Shown: one piece after another, positions 1-8,627 of the stretch
Position numbering within the stretch: the stretch's first letter is position 1
Layout of the letters: the number at the start of each line of letters is the position of its first letter
Source: Sediminibacterium sp.
Lineage (GTDB): Bacteria > Bacteroidota > Bacteroidia > Chitinophagales > Chitinophagaceae
Assembly (NCBI RefSeq): GCF_030695065.1
Contig: NZ_JAUYTR010000023.1
Coordinates: forward strand, 186,001 to 250,000
Direction of reading: 5' to 3'
DNA: 64,000 nucleotides
Made by a program: the position numbers and the translations under genes
The notes under the pieces: generated by a model
The model's database searches: none
The model's input: only the letters and a program-made list of their open reading frames with translations
What the model was told of the DNA's origin: nothing

Positions 1-22
1 AACTATTTATAAAGCTTTTTCT

Positions 23-57
23 CCATTTTTGTAGTGCTTCAACTACAAAAAAAATGG
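23..57. repeat. imperfect inverted repeat
   Basis: The arms CCATTTTTGTAGT (23-35) and ACTACAAAAAAAATGG (42-57) pair around a 6-nt loop, with three unpaired A in the right arm. It lies just upstream of the decayed integrase. It could be the terminator of a gene outside the window or part of the element's end; the sequence alone does not decide. Confidence 0.4.
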
Positions 58-89
58 AAAACACCTTTTTGGGTTTAATTTCATCAAAA

Positions 90-1057
90 ATGCAAAAAAG
101 AATTACTTACTCCACTGTTTATTGAGTTTATTAAAGAAATGAATAAAGGGCAGCGAAGGACTGCTACAGGAAAAAAAATAAATAAGAAAACAATTGTTTT
201 TTATGAATGCGTTTTAAAACTGTTACAAGAATATGAACACCAAAAAGAAACATCAATTGGGTTTAGACTTTTACCGAGACAAAGTATTCGAATAAATACA
301 ATCGAAAAAAAATACTGGCTAAAGTTTTACCATTTATTTTCAGCTTTTCTTTACAGTAAAGGATATGCTGATGGCTATGTAGGGTCGATTTGGAAATCAA
401 TAAAAACGTTGGTTCGATGGATTATAAAAGAGAAAGCATTGCCAATTGTTCCTGCTTATCATTGGTTTGCGATAACACAAACCCAAAATAATCCAGTAAT
501 CTTAAGCATTACGAAATTACAGTTTTTAATTACTGATGAATCGTATTCAAACGAATTAACCCCAAATCTCATTTGCGTAAAAGATATATTCGTCGCAGGG
601 TGTACACTAGGTTTAAGATTTTCAGATTTACTGGCCCTAAAGAAGAATAACATGATTACTGTAGAAGGGCAAGTTTTTATTGCCACAATATTCCAATTCA
701 AGGTTTAATATTTTAATTAAACGATTAGGCGAGAAAATAGGCTGGACAGAACTGCTGCCAAAATATATGAGCTATAAAGGCAAATGGATAGAGCAAAAAA
801 AAGCGCTTAATAAAAGCTGGCAATATTATGACCACTTAAGTTCTCATACAATGCGAAGAACGGCCATCACTACACTATTAGTTTTAGGTGTGCCAGAGCA
901 TGTTGTTCGAAAAGTATCAGGCCATGCGCCTGGAAGTAAAGAATTTTATAAGTATGTATTAATTGCCCAAGATTTTTTAAATAAAGAAGTTCAACAAGCT
1001 CACAAAAAACTATTGCAACCAGATAATGCTAGTGTAAATGATACAAAAAACACATAA
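90..1057 (+). pseudogene. tyrosine recombinase/integrase, disrupted
   Basis: This is a site-specific tyrosine recombinase in two frames. The first part (ATG at 139, stop at 708) has a SAM-like core-binding region and the start of the catalytic domain with the box I arginine (TLGLRFSDLL). The second part (open from about 680, stop at 1057) carries HTMRR, SGHAPG and the probable nucleophile tyrosine in EFYKYV. Between them the beta-hairpin lysine region is missing, so the junction is a deletion with a frame change, roughly 30-40 residues short by comparison with the family. The reading frame of the first part also stays open upstream to about 79 without a start codon. Removing one A from the A6 run at 94-99 would join ATG 90 to it and give a normal N-terminus (MQKELLTPLFIEF). 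Two lesions make a functional enzyme unlikely. It sits at the edge of a region with other truncated accessory genes. Confidence 0.8.
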
Positions 1058-1105
1058 ATTAGCATAAAAATAGAAGTTTACTGATCTTTGAAACTGTTGC
1101 TCTAA

Positions 1106-2056
1106 TTGCATTATAGGAGAATCCATCATTATCCGTTCGGGTTAACGATGGGTGGGGTGAGTAGTAAGGCTGCCAATACTCTTACTAATAAATTAAAGTA
1201 TAACGGCAAGGAGTTACAAGGCAATGAGTTCAGTGATGGTAGCGGTTTAGAAATGTATGATTATCATGCAAGAATGTACGACCCTCAAATTGGCAGACTA
1301 TCAACGTTAGACCCATTAGCAGAAGTAAGCAGAAGATGGACACCGTATGTTTATTGTGCAAATAATCCAATAAGATTTACTGACCCTGATGGAATGGTTT
1401 GGGGTGACCCTGAAAAAGACGGAAAGATTGCAAAGCGATTACAAGACCGTATTGACGAAAGATTAAAAGAAGAAAATGGGAGCCTTGATAAAGCTAACAA
1501 ACGCATTGCTGAATTAAAAGGTAAAATAGAAAAGGATGGTACATCTTCGAAATTAGAACGGCAGTTAAAGAATGCTACTGCTGATGCAGCAAGTGCAACT
1601 GAATCAATCTCATTATTAACAGCCTCTTCCAATGAACTTACAGAGATGGGAAGTAGTGATAATAAGCAAGTATTTACTTTTAAAGAAATGGAGGTGGGCA
1701 AGGAGGTCGGAGGCACTACGAAAGATGCAACTACTGGTGTTATAACAATGGAAATAGGTAAAGATGCAAATGCAGTACACGAAGCCGCACATGGGTATGA
1801 TATTTTTAAAGGAAGAATGTCCTCAAATTCCTTAGATAGGGAAATTAGTCCATACAAAAGACAATATGCCTTTGAGGCAGGTACATTTAATACAAGTGTT
1901 CCATCCTACTGGGGATCTGTTAACGGTTTTGGCGATATTATAAGTACTTGGGTATTTGGAATACATGATAGTAAGTGGAATTATATTTATGCACCCAGTG
2001 GCTTATCATCGAAAGACGTTGAAAAGTTTTTAACGGAGCAAAAGAAAACTAAATAA
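1106..2056 (+). CDS. truncated Rhs/YD-repeat protein tip with HExxH C-terminal domain
   Basis: Residues about 8-95 are the conserved RHS-repeat-associated core: HHYPFGLTM, then [20 protein letters not shown] and [15 protein letters not shown]. This core normally ends a protein of well over 1,000 residues; here a stop at 1103 lies directly before the TTG at 1106, so the YD-repeat shell is missing. The C-terminal tip contains HEAAHGYD, with the first His near residue 225, a zinc-metallopeptidase-like HExxH. A downstream YAFEAG could supply a further ligand. Variable tips after the Rhs core are toxin domains in polymorphic toxin systems (established). Toxicity here is inference. Without a shell or visible signal peptide, the fragment may be a silent cassette or a recombination donor for a full-length Rhs gene elsewhere. 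A lipoprotein gene follows after 4 bp. Confidence 0.75.
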   Translation: MHYRRIHHYPFGLTMGGVSSKAANTLTNKLKYNGKELQGNEFSDGSGLEMYDYHARMYDPQIGRLSTLDPLAEVSRRWTPYVYCANNPIRFTDPDGMVWGDPEKDGKIAKRLQDRIDERLKEENGSLDKANKRIAELKGKIEKDGTSSKLERQLKNATADAASATESISLLTASSNELTEMGSSDNKQVFTFKEMEVGKEVGGTTKDATTGVITMEIGKDANAVHEAAHGYDIFKGRMSSNSLDREISPYKRQYAFEAGTFNTSVPSYWGSVNGFGDIISTWVFGIHDSKWNYIYAPSGLSSKDVEKFLTEQKKTK

Positions 2057-2060
2057 AGCC

Positions 2061-2822
2061 ATGAAAGTAATTACAATTATCTATACGGCAGTTTTACTTT
2101 GTGGATGTTCCGCTAACATTAAAGTTGTTGGAAAATATACTTCAAAGTCAAATCCTGATTTTTTTCAATTTAACGCTGACTCTACATTTGATTACAACTA
2201 TAATGCCTATCATGTCAACGAATATTCTTCTGGCAGATGGGCTCAAACTAAAGGGAAAAAAGTTGTATTGAATAGTTCAATACAAAGTAGGGATATACCT
2301 TTAAAGGTTAATCAGGACTTGGACACAGTTAATAAAGGCTCAAGCATTAAATTAAATTTTGAAACAGAGCTTGACTTGAAAAATTATAAATGTGTGATTT
2401 TTATAAACGATACACTTTATTCTTTTAAAGGAAAAGGTTTAATCGTTTCTACAGGACTGACGATCAAAGAATTTGTAAAAGAAGTGAATGTTGCTGATAT
2501 TTATTTTAGGTATACCAGATGTGATTCTTTGTTATCATTAAGCTTAAATAGTCCTATACGTAGTTTATTTTTAAAAATTATAAAGTACGAGATTAATAGT
2601 ACCTACTTAATACGAAAGCCTCTGCAAACTGAAAAATATTTTTCTTCATTAGGAGTTAAGAATACCGCCTTAAATGTAAGCGTTTCCTTTGTTGATAGCC
2701 TTTTTAATTATCGACTATTTAACAACGAGAAAATCAAAATAAGACGAAAAGGGCTATTGCTTTTTAATGACAATACTAATACTTGGTGGCATGTTCCTAA
2801 GCAACTGAATAGTCAGAATTAA
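2061..2822 (+). CDS. hypothetical lipoprotein, possible partner of the Rhs tip
   Basis: This 253-residue protein has a short hydrophobic leader ending in a lipobox (LLCGC, Cys about residue 16), so it is predicted to be a lipoprotein. The mature N-terminus (GKYTSKSNPDFFQF, then DSTFDYNY and SGRW) resembles small beta-rich lipoproteins common in Bacteroidota, but I cannot name a family. It starts 4 bp after the Rhs tip stop and is surely co-transcribed. Position directly after a toxin-like tip is where an immunity gene would sit. An envelope lipoprotein could protect against a peptidase acting in the periplasm, but that is inference from location only. Confidence 0.6.
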   Translation: MKVITIIYTAVLLCGCSANIKVVGKYTSKSNPDFFQFNADSTFDYNYNAYHVNEYSSGRWAQTKGKKVVLNSSIQSRDIPLKVNQDLDTVNKGSSIKLNFETELDLKNYKCVIFINDTLYSFKGKGLIVSTGLTIKEFVKEVNVADIYFRYTRCDSLLSLSLNSPIRSLFLKIIKYEINSTYLIRKPLQTEKYFSSLGVKNTALNVSVSFVDSLFNYRLFNNEKIKIRRKGLLLFNDNTNTWWHVPKQLNSQN

Positions 2823-2856
2823 CAATGACTAGTCCTGAAAAAAGTTGACTGTAAAT

Positions 2857-2890
2857 AAAAAAAGGCCCCGAAAATTTCGAGGCCTTTTTA
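2857..2890. terminator. bidirectional intrinsic terminator
   Basis: A near-perfect hairpin, AAAAAGGCC-C-CGAAA and TTTCG-A-GGCCTTTTT, has A/T runs on both flanks. It lies between the convergent lipoprotein gene (ends 2822) and the tricorn-like protease gene (ends 2910) and can serve both. Confidence 0.85.
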
Positions 2891-2909
2891 CTAAATACTA
2901 TTTTTGTTT

Positions 2910-5900
2910 TTACTTAATCGTCTTCATCAATTCCTTCACAGCCACTTCTAGTTGTTGATCTACTCCTTTCTTCACTACTTCGTATTCGTTGAACACTAAG
3001 AAATCTGGATCGGTAGCTTCATTTTCTAAATACTTGCCTGCATTGGTTTTTACTCCTACAGTTGGTGCACCCCAACGGATGCCTGAATCCATTAAACTTT
3101 CCCATGCTGCAAATGAACAAGTACCTGGAACCTGTGTTCCCACCAACTTGTTTACATTTAATTCTTGTACCATAAATGCATAGCAATGTCCATCACTGTA
3201 GTTAGCTTCATTGGCCAATGAAATACTTGGCTTGGTCCAACGGAAATTGGGTTCAAATCCATTGCTTCTTACATCATTGGTATAGTTCATGAATTGTTTA
3301 CCACTCAAGAAAACAGCTAGGTCTGCTACTAAGTCTCCCCCTCCGTTGTTACGGGTATCTACCACTACGCCTTTCTTTAAAAAGTGCTTACCCATGATGT
3401 CTTCATAAGTAGATCTAAATGTACCATCGCTCATGCCAGGGATATGTACATAACCCAGTGCACCACCACTCAGTCGTTCTACTTCATCCGCGTTTCTTTT
3501 TACCCAACGCTTGTACAATAATCCATTTTCTTCTCCTGTACTAATGGCTTTAACGGTGATTTCTCTTTTAACACCATTTTCATTTAAAGAAAGCAATACT
3601 GTTTTTCCTGCTTTTCTATTAAGGTATTGTGCTAAGTCTTTATCCGCTGTAACCATTGCCCCATCAATCATTTCAATGATGGCTCCAGCTTTTACATTAA
3701 GTCCTGCTTTATCTAAAGGACCACCTAACACTACTTCTTCAATTTTAACACCGGCACCAGTGTATAAAGCATCATAAAATGCACCCAACGATGCCGTTGC
3801 ATCTCCATTGGCATTGAAGCTACCAAATGCAGCTCCACTATGGCTCACATTTAATTCTCCCAATAGCTCACTCAGCATTTCACTGAACTCATAATTGTTG
3901 CCAATAGATGGAAGGTATTTTTCGTAATCGGTTTTATAACTATCCCAATTAATACCGTGAAAAGTTTTATTGTAAAAAGTTTTCTTGGTTCTTCTCCATA
4001 CATGCTCAAACATTGCTGCTCTTTCTTCGCGCATATTTATCGCCATTTCACCATTAATGGCAATACGATCTTGCTTACTGCTGGCTACATCTAATTTGGT
4101 AATGCTGCCATCGCTGCTGATGAAAATATTTTTCTGGTCCTTGTCCCAAACCATACTGGCTCCATTGGCATTTAATGGAACTAGCATTTTAGTTTCCTTG
4201 GTTCTTAAGTTGGTCGTCCACAAATTCATGCCTCTCTCAAAACGAGCAAGATAATAGAGGGTTTCTCCATCTTTACTTACCAATGCATCACCCATGCCCG
4301 AAGAATGTATGGTTGCTCTTGCTCTTCGCTGTGTTAATCCTTCCCATTCTATCTCTACTGGTTCTACAGTAGTAGTTTTCTTTTTACTGGTATCTGCTTT
4401 GGCTTTTTGTTCTTCCATTTCTTTTACCAATGCCAATTCTTCTTTGGTCAATTTAAATCGATCCATTGCAGCCTGAGTAAAGAACATTAAGTAAGCATCG
4501 CTTTGTGCGCCTCCGCTCATAGCAGCCCCTCTTAATCCATCTCTATTACTTTGCCATAACATGGCTTTACCACCCATTACCCATTTAGGGCGATAATCAT
4601 TAAACCCGCTCTCTGTAATATTCATGATTTTCTTTCCATCTACACTTGCTAATCCTACTTCTCCAACCGCACTTCCTACCACCGCATAATCAAATAACAA
4701 CCACTTACTGTCTGGGCTCCATTGAAAATATTGGTCGTTCTCTGTCCAAGCGAAGATTTGTTCAGAACCCAATATTGTTCTGCTTTGCTTGGTGGCAATA
4801 TTGTAAATACGTACATTGTTTCTGTTCTCTACAAATGCAATTTCCTTTCCATCTGGAGAATACAATGGTTGGGTATTATCGTTTCCATTATCTAAAAGGG
4901 GTGTTTCTTTAATTAAGGTTGACGCATAAAAATAAGGCTCGTCTGCGCGGAGTTTGGTGCTTTCAAAAATGCTCCATTTGTTATTACGCTCTGCTGTATA
5001 TATAATTGATTTTCCATCAGGTGAAAATCCAATACCCAATTCTTGTGTTGGGGTTGCTGTAATTCTTTTGGTTACCCCTCCATCTACGCTACTAACAAAA
5101 ACATCTCCTCTGTATAAGAATGCAACTTCTTTTCCGTTCGGCGAAACAGCAATATTACTTCCACTGCTCACGCGCATTACTTGCTCATCGTTCTTGCGTG
5201 CATCTGCTAAAATATTCACAGTTAATTTTTGTGGGTTACCGCCTGCTTTCATAGTATACAATTCACCATCATAGCTAAAGCAAAGCGTACCATCTGCTGA
5301 TGTACTTAAAAAACGTACTGGATGCTTTTTGAAAGAAGTTAATTTTTCACTCTTGCCCCCTGCAACTGGCATTTTGTGAATATTAAAACTGCCGCTTTCT
5401 TCACTTAAATAGATCAACTCTTTTTCTGCATTGGCAAAAACTGGATTGCGATCTTCTCCATTAAAATTGGTCAGCTTTGTATGCTTATCTGTTTTAATAT
5501 CATAAACCCAAATATCTCTGGCAATAGAAGAAGTATGGTGTTTCCTCCAAGTATTTTCTCCTCCTTTTTTATCCTGATAAATCATTTTATTTCCATCCTT
5601 GCTGAACTTTACTTCTTCTGCAGGAGTGGTTAATAATTGAGTGGGCCTACCTCCGTTTACACTCACACTATAGAGCTCAGGCATAGATCCCGTAGGAAAC
5701 TGTCTATTGCTGGCCAAGTCCATTCTGGCAGATCCAAAAATAATTTTCTGGTTATCTGCTGAAAAATCATAGGGATACTCTGCAGCCGAATGAAAAGTGA
5801 CTCTTTTGGCTTCGCCTCCCGATACAGGTATAGTGAATACATCAAAATTGCCGTATCTATCACTGGCAAATGCAATGGTTTTACCGTCTTTGCTCCAAAC

Positions 5901-6110
5901 AGGCATAAAATCGTGTGCTTCATGCATGGTTAATGCAGTTGCATTTCCTCCGGCAGATGATACCGTGTACAAATCTCCTTTGTAAGTAAACACGACTGTT
6001 TTACCATCTGGTGAAATATTAGAATACCTCAACCATTTTGGGTTCAATTGGGCATTCACTTGCCCCACCATTAAGGCAGCAAGTGTAAAAAGTGAAATTA
6101 TTTTTTTCAT
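2910..6110 (-). CDS. tricorn-type S41 family peptidase
   Basis: A secreted tricorn-like protease of 1,066 residues. I start at ATG 6110 (MKKIISLFTL), which gives a clean signal peptide ending near VNA-QLN; the open frame upstream adds 18 non-signal residues. Order of parts: TolB/PD40-type beta-propeller repeats (SPDGKTVVFTYKG, WSKDGKTIAFASDR and similar) over about residues 25-680, a tricorn core helical region, a PDZ-like segment near 800-870, and an S41 catalytic domain with VVDTRNNGGGDL. The likely catalytic His lies in LNVSHSG (about residue 757), as in tricorn, and the likely nucleophile Ser in PGTCSFAAWE (about residue 999). The propeller is thought to gate peptides into the active site in this family. 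It probably acts on oligopeptides in the periplasm. It is monocistronic, with a terminator downstream. Confidence 0.9.
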   Translation of the reverse strand: MKKIISLFTLAALMVGQVNAQLNPKWLRYSNISPDGKTVVFTYKGDLYTVSSAGGNATALTMHEAHDFMPVWSKDGKTIAFASDRYGNFDVFTIPVSGGEAKRVTFHSAAEYPYDFSADNQKIIFGSARMDLASNRQFPTGSMPELYSVSVNGGRPTQLLTTPAEEVKFSKDGNKMIYQDKKGGENTWRKHHTSSIARDIWVYDIKTDKHTKLTNFNGEDRNPVFANAEKELIYLSEESGSFNIHKMPVAGGKSEKLTSFKKHPVRFLSTSADGTLCFSYDGELYTMKAGGNPQKLTVNILADARKNDEQVMRVSSGSNIAVSPNGKEVAFLYRGDVFVSSVDGGVTKRITATPTQELGIGFSPDGKSIIYTAERNNKWSIFESTKLRADEPYFYASTLIKETPLLDNGNDNTQPLYSPDGKEIAFVENRNNVRIYNIATKQSRTILGSEQIFAWTENDQYFQWSPDSKWLLFDYAVVGSAVGEVGLASVDGKKIMNITESGFNDYRPKWVMGGKAMLWQSNRDGLRGAAMSGGAQSDAYLMFFTQAAMDRFKLTKEELALVKEMEEQKAKADTSKKKTTTVEPVEIEWEGLTQRRARATIHSSGMGDALVSKDGETLYYLARFERGMNLWTTNLRTKETKMLVPLNANGASMVWDKDQKNIFISSDGSITKLDVASSKQDRIAINGEMAINMREERAAMFEHVWRRTKKTFYNKTFHGINWDSYKTDYEKYLPSIGNNYEFSEMLSELLGELNVSHSGAAFGSFNANGDATASLGAFYDALYTGAGVKIEEVVLGGPLDKAGLNVKAGAIIEMIDGAMVTADKDLAQYLNRKAGKTVLLSLNENGVKREITVKAISTGEENGLLYKRWVKRNADEVERLSGGALGYVHIPGMSDGTFRSTYEDIMGKHFLKKGVVVDTRNNGGGDLVADLAVFLSGKQFMNYTNDVRSNGFEPNFRWTKPSISLANEANYSDGHCYAFMVQELNVNKLVGTQVPGTCSFAAWESLMDSGIRWGAPTVGVKTNAGKYLENEATDPDFLVFNEYEVVKKGVDQQLEVAVKELMKTIK

Positions 6111-6191
6111 ACAGTTGATTGTTGATTGGAAAGATAAAGAAGAACGGCTTGAATATAAAATCAATTGTATGAACGCGGGGCATTAATTGAG

Positions 6192-6199
6192 TAACTTTA
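6192..6199 (+). promoter_or_regulatory. Bacteroidota -7 box of the pxp operon
   Basis: TAACTTTA matches TAnnTTTG at 7 of 8 positions (5 of the 6 fixed ones). Only 4 nt separate it from the GTG start of pxpB at 6204, so the transcript would begin at or next to the start codon. No good -33 box is visible at 19-22 nt upstream. Confidence 0.5.
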
Positions 6200-6203
6200 T
6201 CTA

Positions 6204-6914
6204 GTGAAAAAAACGATTGCACATATCTATGCATTGGGAGACCAAGCCATCACCATTGAATGGTCTGCATCCATTTCGGAGGAAGCAAACAATCAGGTAA
6301 TGCATTCTTTTCATTTTTTACAATTGCATCCCATAGAAGGCGTAACCGATATAATTCCTGCTTATTGCAGTTTAACGTTAATATATAATTCAACAATAAT
6401 TCGAAAACAAGCAATGGGTGGCTCGCCTTTTGAATGGTTGAAGAAAAAATTAGCAAGCTTGGCTGTGGCCCCAAGAGAAACCATCCAAAATACAGTACCA
6501 TTAATTATTCCAGTATGCTATGATTTGTCCTTGGCACCTGATTTAGTAGAAGCAACACAATTAACAGGATGCTCCATTGAAGAACTCATTGCATTACATA
6601 CCAGCGAAATTTATACTGTATATATGCTGGGATTCTTACCTGGCTTTGCTTATATGGCTTCAGTAAATAAAAAAATACAAATGCCAAGAAAAGCCAACCC
6701 CAGAAAATTAGTCGCGGCTGGAAGTATAGGTATTGCGGGAGAACAAACAGGCATTTATCCATTAGAAGCACCAGGAGGATGGCAATTAATTGGCCAAACC
6801 CCTTTGAAAATATTTGATATTTCTAAAGAAGAACCTTGCTTATTTAAACCAGGGAATAAGGTAAAATTTGAAGCCATATCGCTTGAACAATTTCATCAAT
6901 TCAATGCCGCTTAA
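6204..6914 (+). CDS. pxpB: 5-oxoprolinase subunit PxpB (KipI family)
   Basis: A subunit of the prokaryotic ATP-dependent 5-oxoprolinase PxpABC, which converts 5-oxo-L-proline (pyroglutamate) to L-glutamate in the cytoplasm. The 236-residue protein matches the family throughout: an N-terminal YALGDQAITIEW, the central LGFLPGFAYM near residue 145, and the C-terminal AAGSIGIAGEQTGIYP and PGGWQLIGQTP. The start is GTG 6204; no in-frame ATG gives a full N-terminus. It is the first gene of a four-gene operon (pxpB, pxpC, pxpA, transporter). The B. subtilis homologue KipI was first described as an inhibitor of kinase KinA; the enzyme role is the better prediction next to pxpA and pxpC. Confidence 0.92.
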   Translation: MKKTIAHIYALGDQAITIEWSASISEEANNQVMHSFHFLQLHPIEGVTDIIPAYCSLTLIYNSTIIRKQAMGGSPFEWLKKKLASLAVAPRETIQNTVPLIIPVCYDLSLAPDLVEATQLTGCSIEELIALHTSEIYTVYMLGFLPGFAYMASVNKKIQMPRKANPRKLVAAGSIGIAGEQTGIYPLEAPGGWQLIGQTPLKIFDISKEEPCLFKPGNKVKFEAISLEQFHQFNAA

Positions 6915-6918
6915 GCTT

Positions 6919-7899
6919 ATGAGTATTACTATTATTAAAGCGGGATTATTTACTACGGTGCAAGACGTCGGCCGTAAAGGATTTCAACACCTTGGAATAA
7001 ATCCGAATGGTGCAATGGATGCATTGGCTATGCAAATAGCAAATGTGCTAATTCAAAATAAATCTGACGAAGCGGTGATAGAATTTTTTTATCCTGCACC
7101 GGTAATCCGTTTTAACGCATCTGGTTTTATAGCATTGAGTGGTGCCGATTTTGGTGCCACCATCAATGAGATTCCAATCCCCATAAATCACCCCATTTTT
7201 GTTCCGGAAAATGCGGTGTTGAGTTTTACTAAAAAAATATCCGGACATATTGCTTATTTGGCTATTCAGGGTGGATTAGAGCTGAATGAATGGATGAATA
7301 GCTATAGCACCAATACTCGCGCAGGTGCGGGAGGCGTTGAGGGACGTGTATTAATTAAAGACGACGAAATACATTTTAAAGCAACAGCACTGCAAGAAAA
7401 CAAACAGAGTCAATTGCAGGTTCTCCCCTGGATGGCCGATACTAAGGGATTGTATCAATCACAATCATTAAGGTATTTGCCTGGAAATGAATTTTCACAA
7501 TTGAATACATTTTCACAACAATTCATGACCAATGCGCAGTTTACCATTCTTGCAGATAGTGACCGAATGGGTTATCGTTTAAAAGGACCTGTATTAAAAT
7601 GCAAAAAACAAATGGAGTTAATTTCAAGTGGGGTAACTAATGGAACCATCCAATTACTACCCAATGGTCAATGCATTGTTTTATTAGCCGATCACCAAAC
7701 TTCGGGGGGCTATCCTAGAATTGGCCATATTATTCAATCGGATATTCCTACATTGGTTCAACAATCACCAGGCTCAATCATCCGGCTAATTCCAGTGAAT
7801 ATGGAAACTGCAGAAAAAATAAACAACAGACAAGCGCAATATTTGCAACAATTAAAGAATGCCTGTACCTTACAACTCAATGCATACCATCGACATTAA
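6919..7899 (+). CDS. pxpC: 5-oxoprolinase subunit PxpC (KipA family)
   Basis: Biotin-dependent-carboxylase-like (KipA/AHS2) subunit that works with PxpB in ATP-dependent cleavage of 5-oxoproline. I chose ATG 6919 (MSITIIKAGLFTTVQDVGR), the family's canonical N-terminus, giving 326 residues; an in-frame ATG at 6904 inside the pxpB end is also possible. Conserved segments are TVQDVGRKGFQHLGI, NPNGAMD and the C-terminal DHQTSGGYPRIGHII. Its start follows the pxpB stop by 4 bp and its 3' end overlaps pxpA by 20 bp, so translation of the three subunits is probably coupled. Confidence 0.92.
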   Translation: MSITIIKAGLFTTVQDVGRKGFQHLGINPNGAMDALAMQIANVLIQNKSDEAVIEFFYPAPVIRFNASGFIALSGADFGATINEIPIPINHPIFVPENAVLSFTKKISGHIAYLAIQGGLELNEWMNSYSTNTRAGAGGVEGRVLIKDDEIHFKATALQENKQSQLQVLPWMADTKGLYQSQSLRYLPGNEFSQLNTFSQQFMTNAQFTILADSDRMGYRLKGPVLKCKKQMELISSGVTNGTIQLLPNGQCIVLLADHQTSGGYPRIGHIIQSDIPTLVQQSPGSIIRLIPVNMETAEKINNRQAQYLQQLKNACTLQLNAYHRH

Positions 7900-8623
7900 T
7901 TGTGATTTAGGAGAAGGCTTTGCCAATGATACTGCGCTCATGAAATTCATTAGCAGTGCCAATATTGCATGTGGATATCATGCAGGGGATAAAGACACTA
8001 TTAAAAATACAATTGAACTTTGTTTAGAAAATGGAGTTGCCATTGGGGCGCATCCAGGATTTAATGATAAAGCCAATTTTGGTAGAACAGAAATGCAACT
8101 ATCCGATTGTGAATTATATGATTTAGTGGCAGAACAAATTGCCTTGATGCAAGATACTTGTAAAGCAATGGGCGCCAAACTGCATCATGTTAAACCACAT
8201 GGTGCTTTATACAATATGGCAGCCAAAAACGCAACCATAAGTTATATCATTGCTGGCGTAATAAAAGAATTGGATCCGCAATTAATCTTGTATGGATTAA
8301 GCAATAGTTATATGATTGCTGAAGCATGGGCATTGAACATTAAAACAGCGTCTGAGGTTTTTGCAGATAGAACCTATAACCCAGAAGGTCATTTAACGCC
8401 AAGGTCTCAACCCAATGCAATGATTCATACAAGTGAAGAATCTTTAGCACAAGTATTAAATATGATTCAACTTAAAAGAGTAATTGCAACAGACCAAACA
8501 GTGGTACCAATTTTAGCTGAAACCATTTGCATACACGGAGATGGAGACCATGCTATTTCTTTTGCAACCAGTATTTATACAGCTTTGCGTGAAAACAATA
8601 TTTTGATTAAACCTGTTCAATAA
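7880..8623 (+). CDS. pxpA: 5-oxoprolinase subunit PxpA (LamB/YcsF family)
   Basis: The third subunit of 5-oxoprolinase, 247 residues, a LamB/YcsF deacetylase-like TIM-barrel-type protein. The start at ATG 7880 gives MHTIDINCDLGEGF, the hallmark N-terminus; ATG 7859 would add seven unrelated residues. Other conserved motifs are IACGYHAGD, GAHPGFND, FGR and KPHGALYN. It overlaps the end of pxpC by 20 bp, and the transporter gene follows after 4 bp. All three subunits are intact, so the cell can probably recycle pyroglutamate to glutamate. Confidence 0.94.
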   Translation: MHTIDINCDLGEGFANDTALMKFISSANIACGYHAGDKDTIKNTIELCLENGVAIGAHPGFNDKANFGRTEMQLSDCELYDLVAEQIALMQDTCKAMGAKLHHVKPHGALYNMAAKNATISYIIAGVIKELDPQLILYGLSNSYMIAEAWALNIKTASEVFADRTYNPEGHLTPRSQPNAMIHTSEESLAQVLNMIQLKRVIATDQTVVPILAETICIHGDGDHAISFATSIYTALRENNILIKPVQ

Positions 8624-8627
8624 TCAA

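Noticed and set aside
1..1057. Complete integrative element with attachment sites
   Set aside because: Only one inverted repeat and a decayed integrase are visible; no tRNA end or direct repeats could be identified at either side.
1351..1857. Open minus-strand frame of 168 codons inside the Rhs tip
   Set aside because: It is antisense to clear Rhs core and tip motifs, its translation is low-complexity hydrophobic, and it has no start context.
4646..5274. Plus-strand frames inside the tricorn-like gene
   Set aside because: They are shadows of a long coding region with strong codon periodicity on the other strand.
6111..6164. 18-codon extension of the tricorn-like protease
   Set aside because: MKKIISLFTL at 6110 gives a proper signal peptide; the added residues do not.
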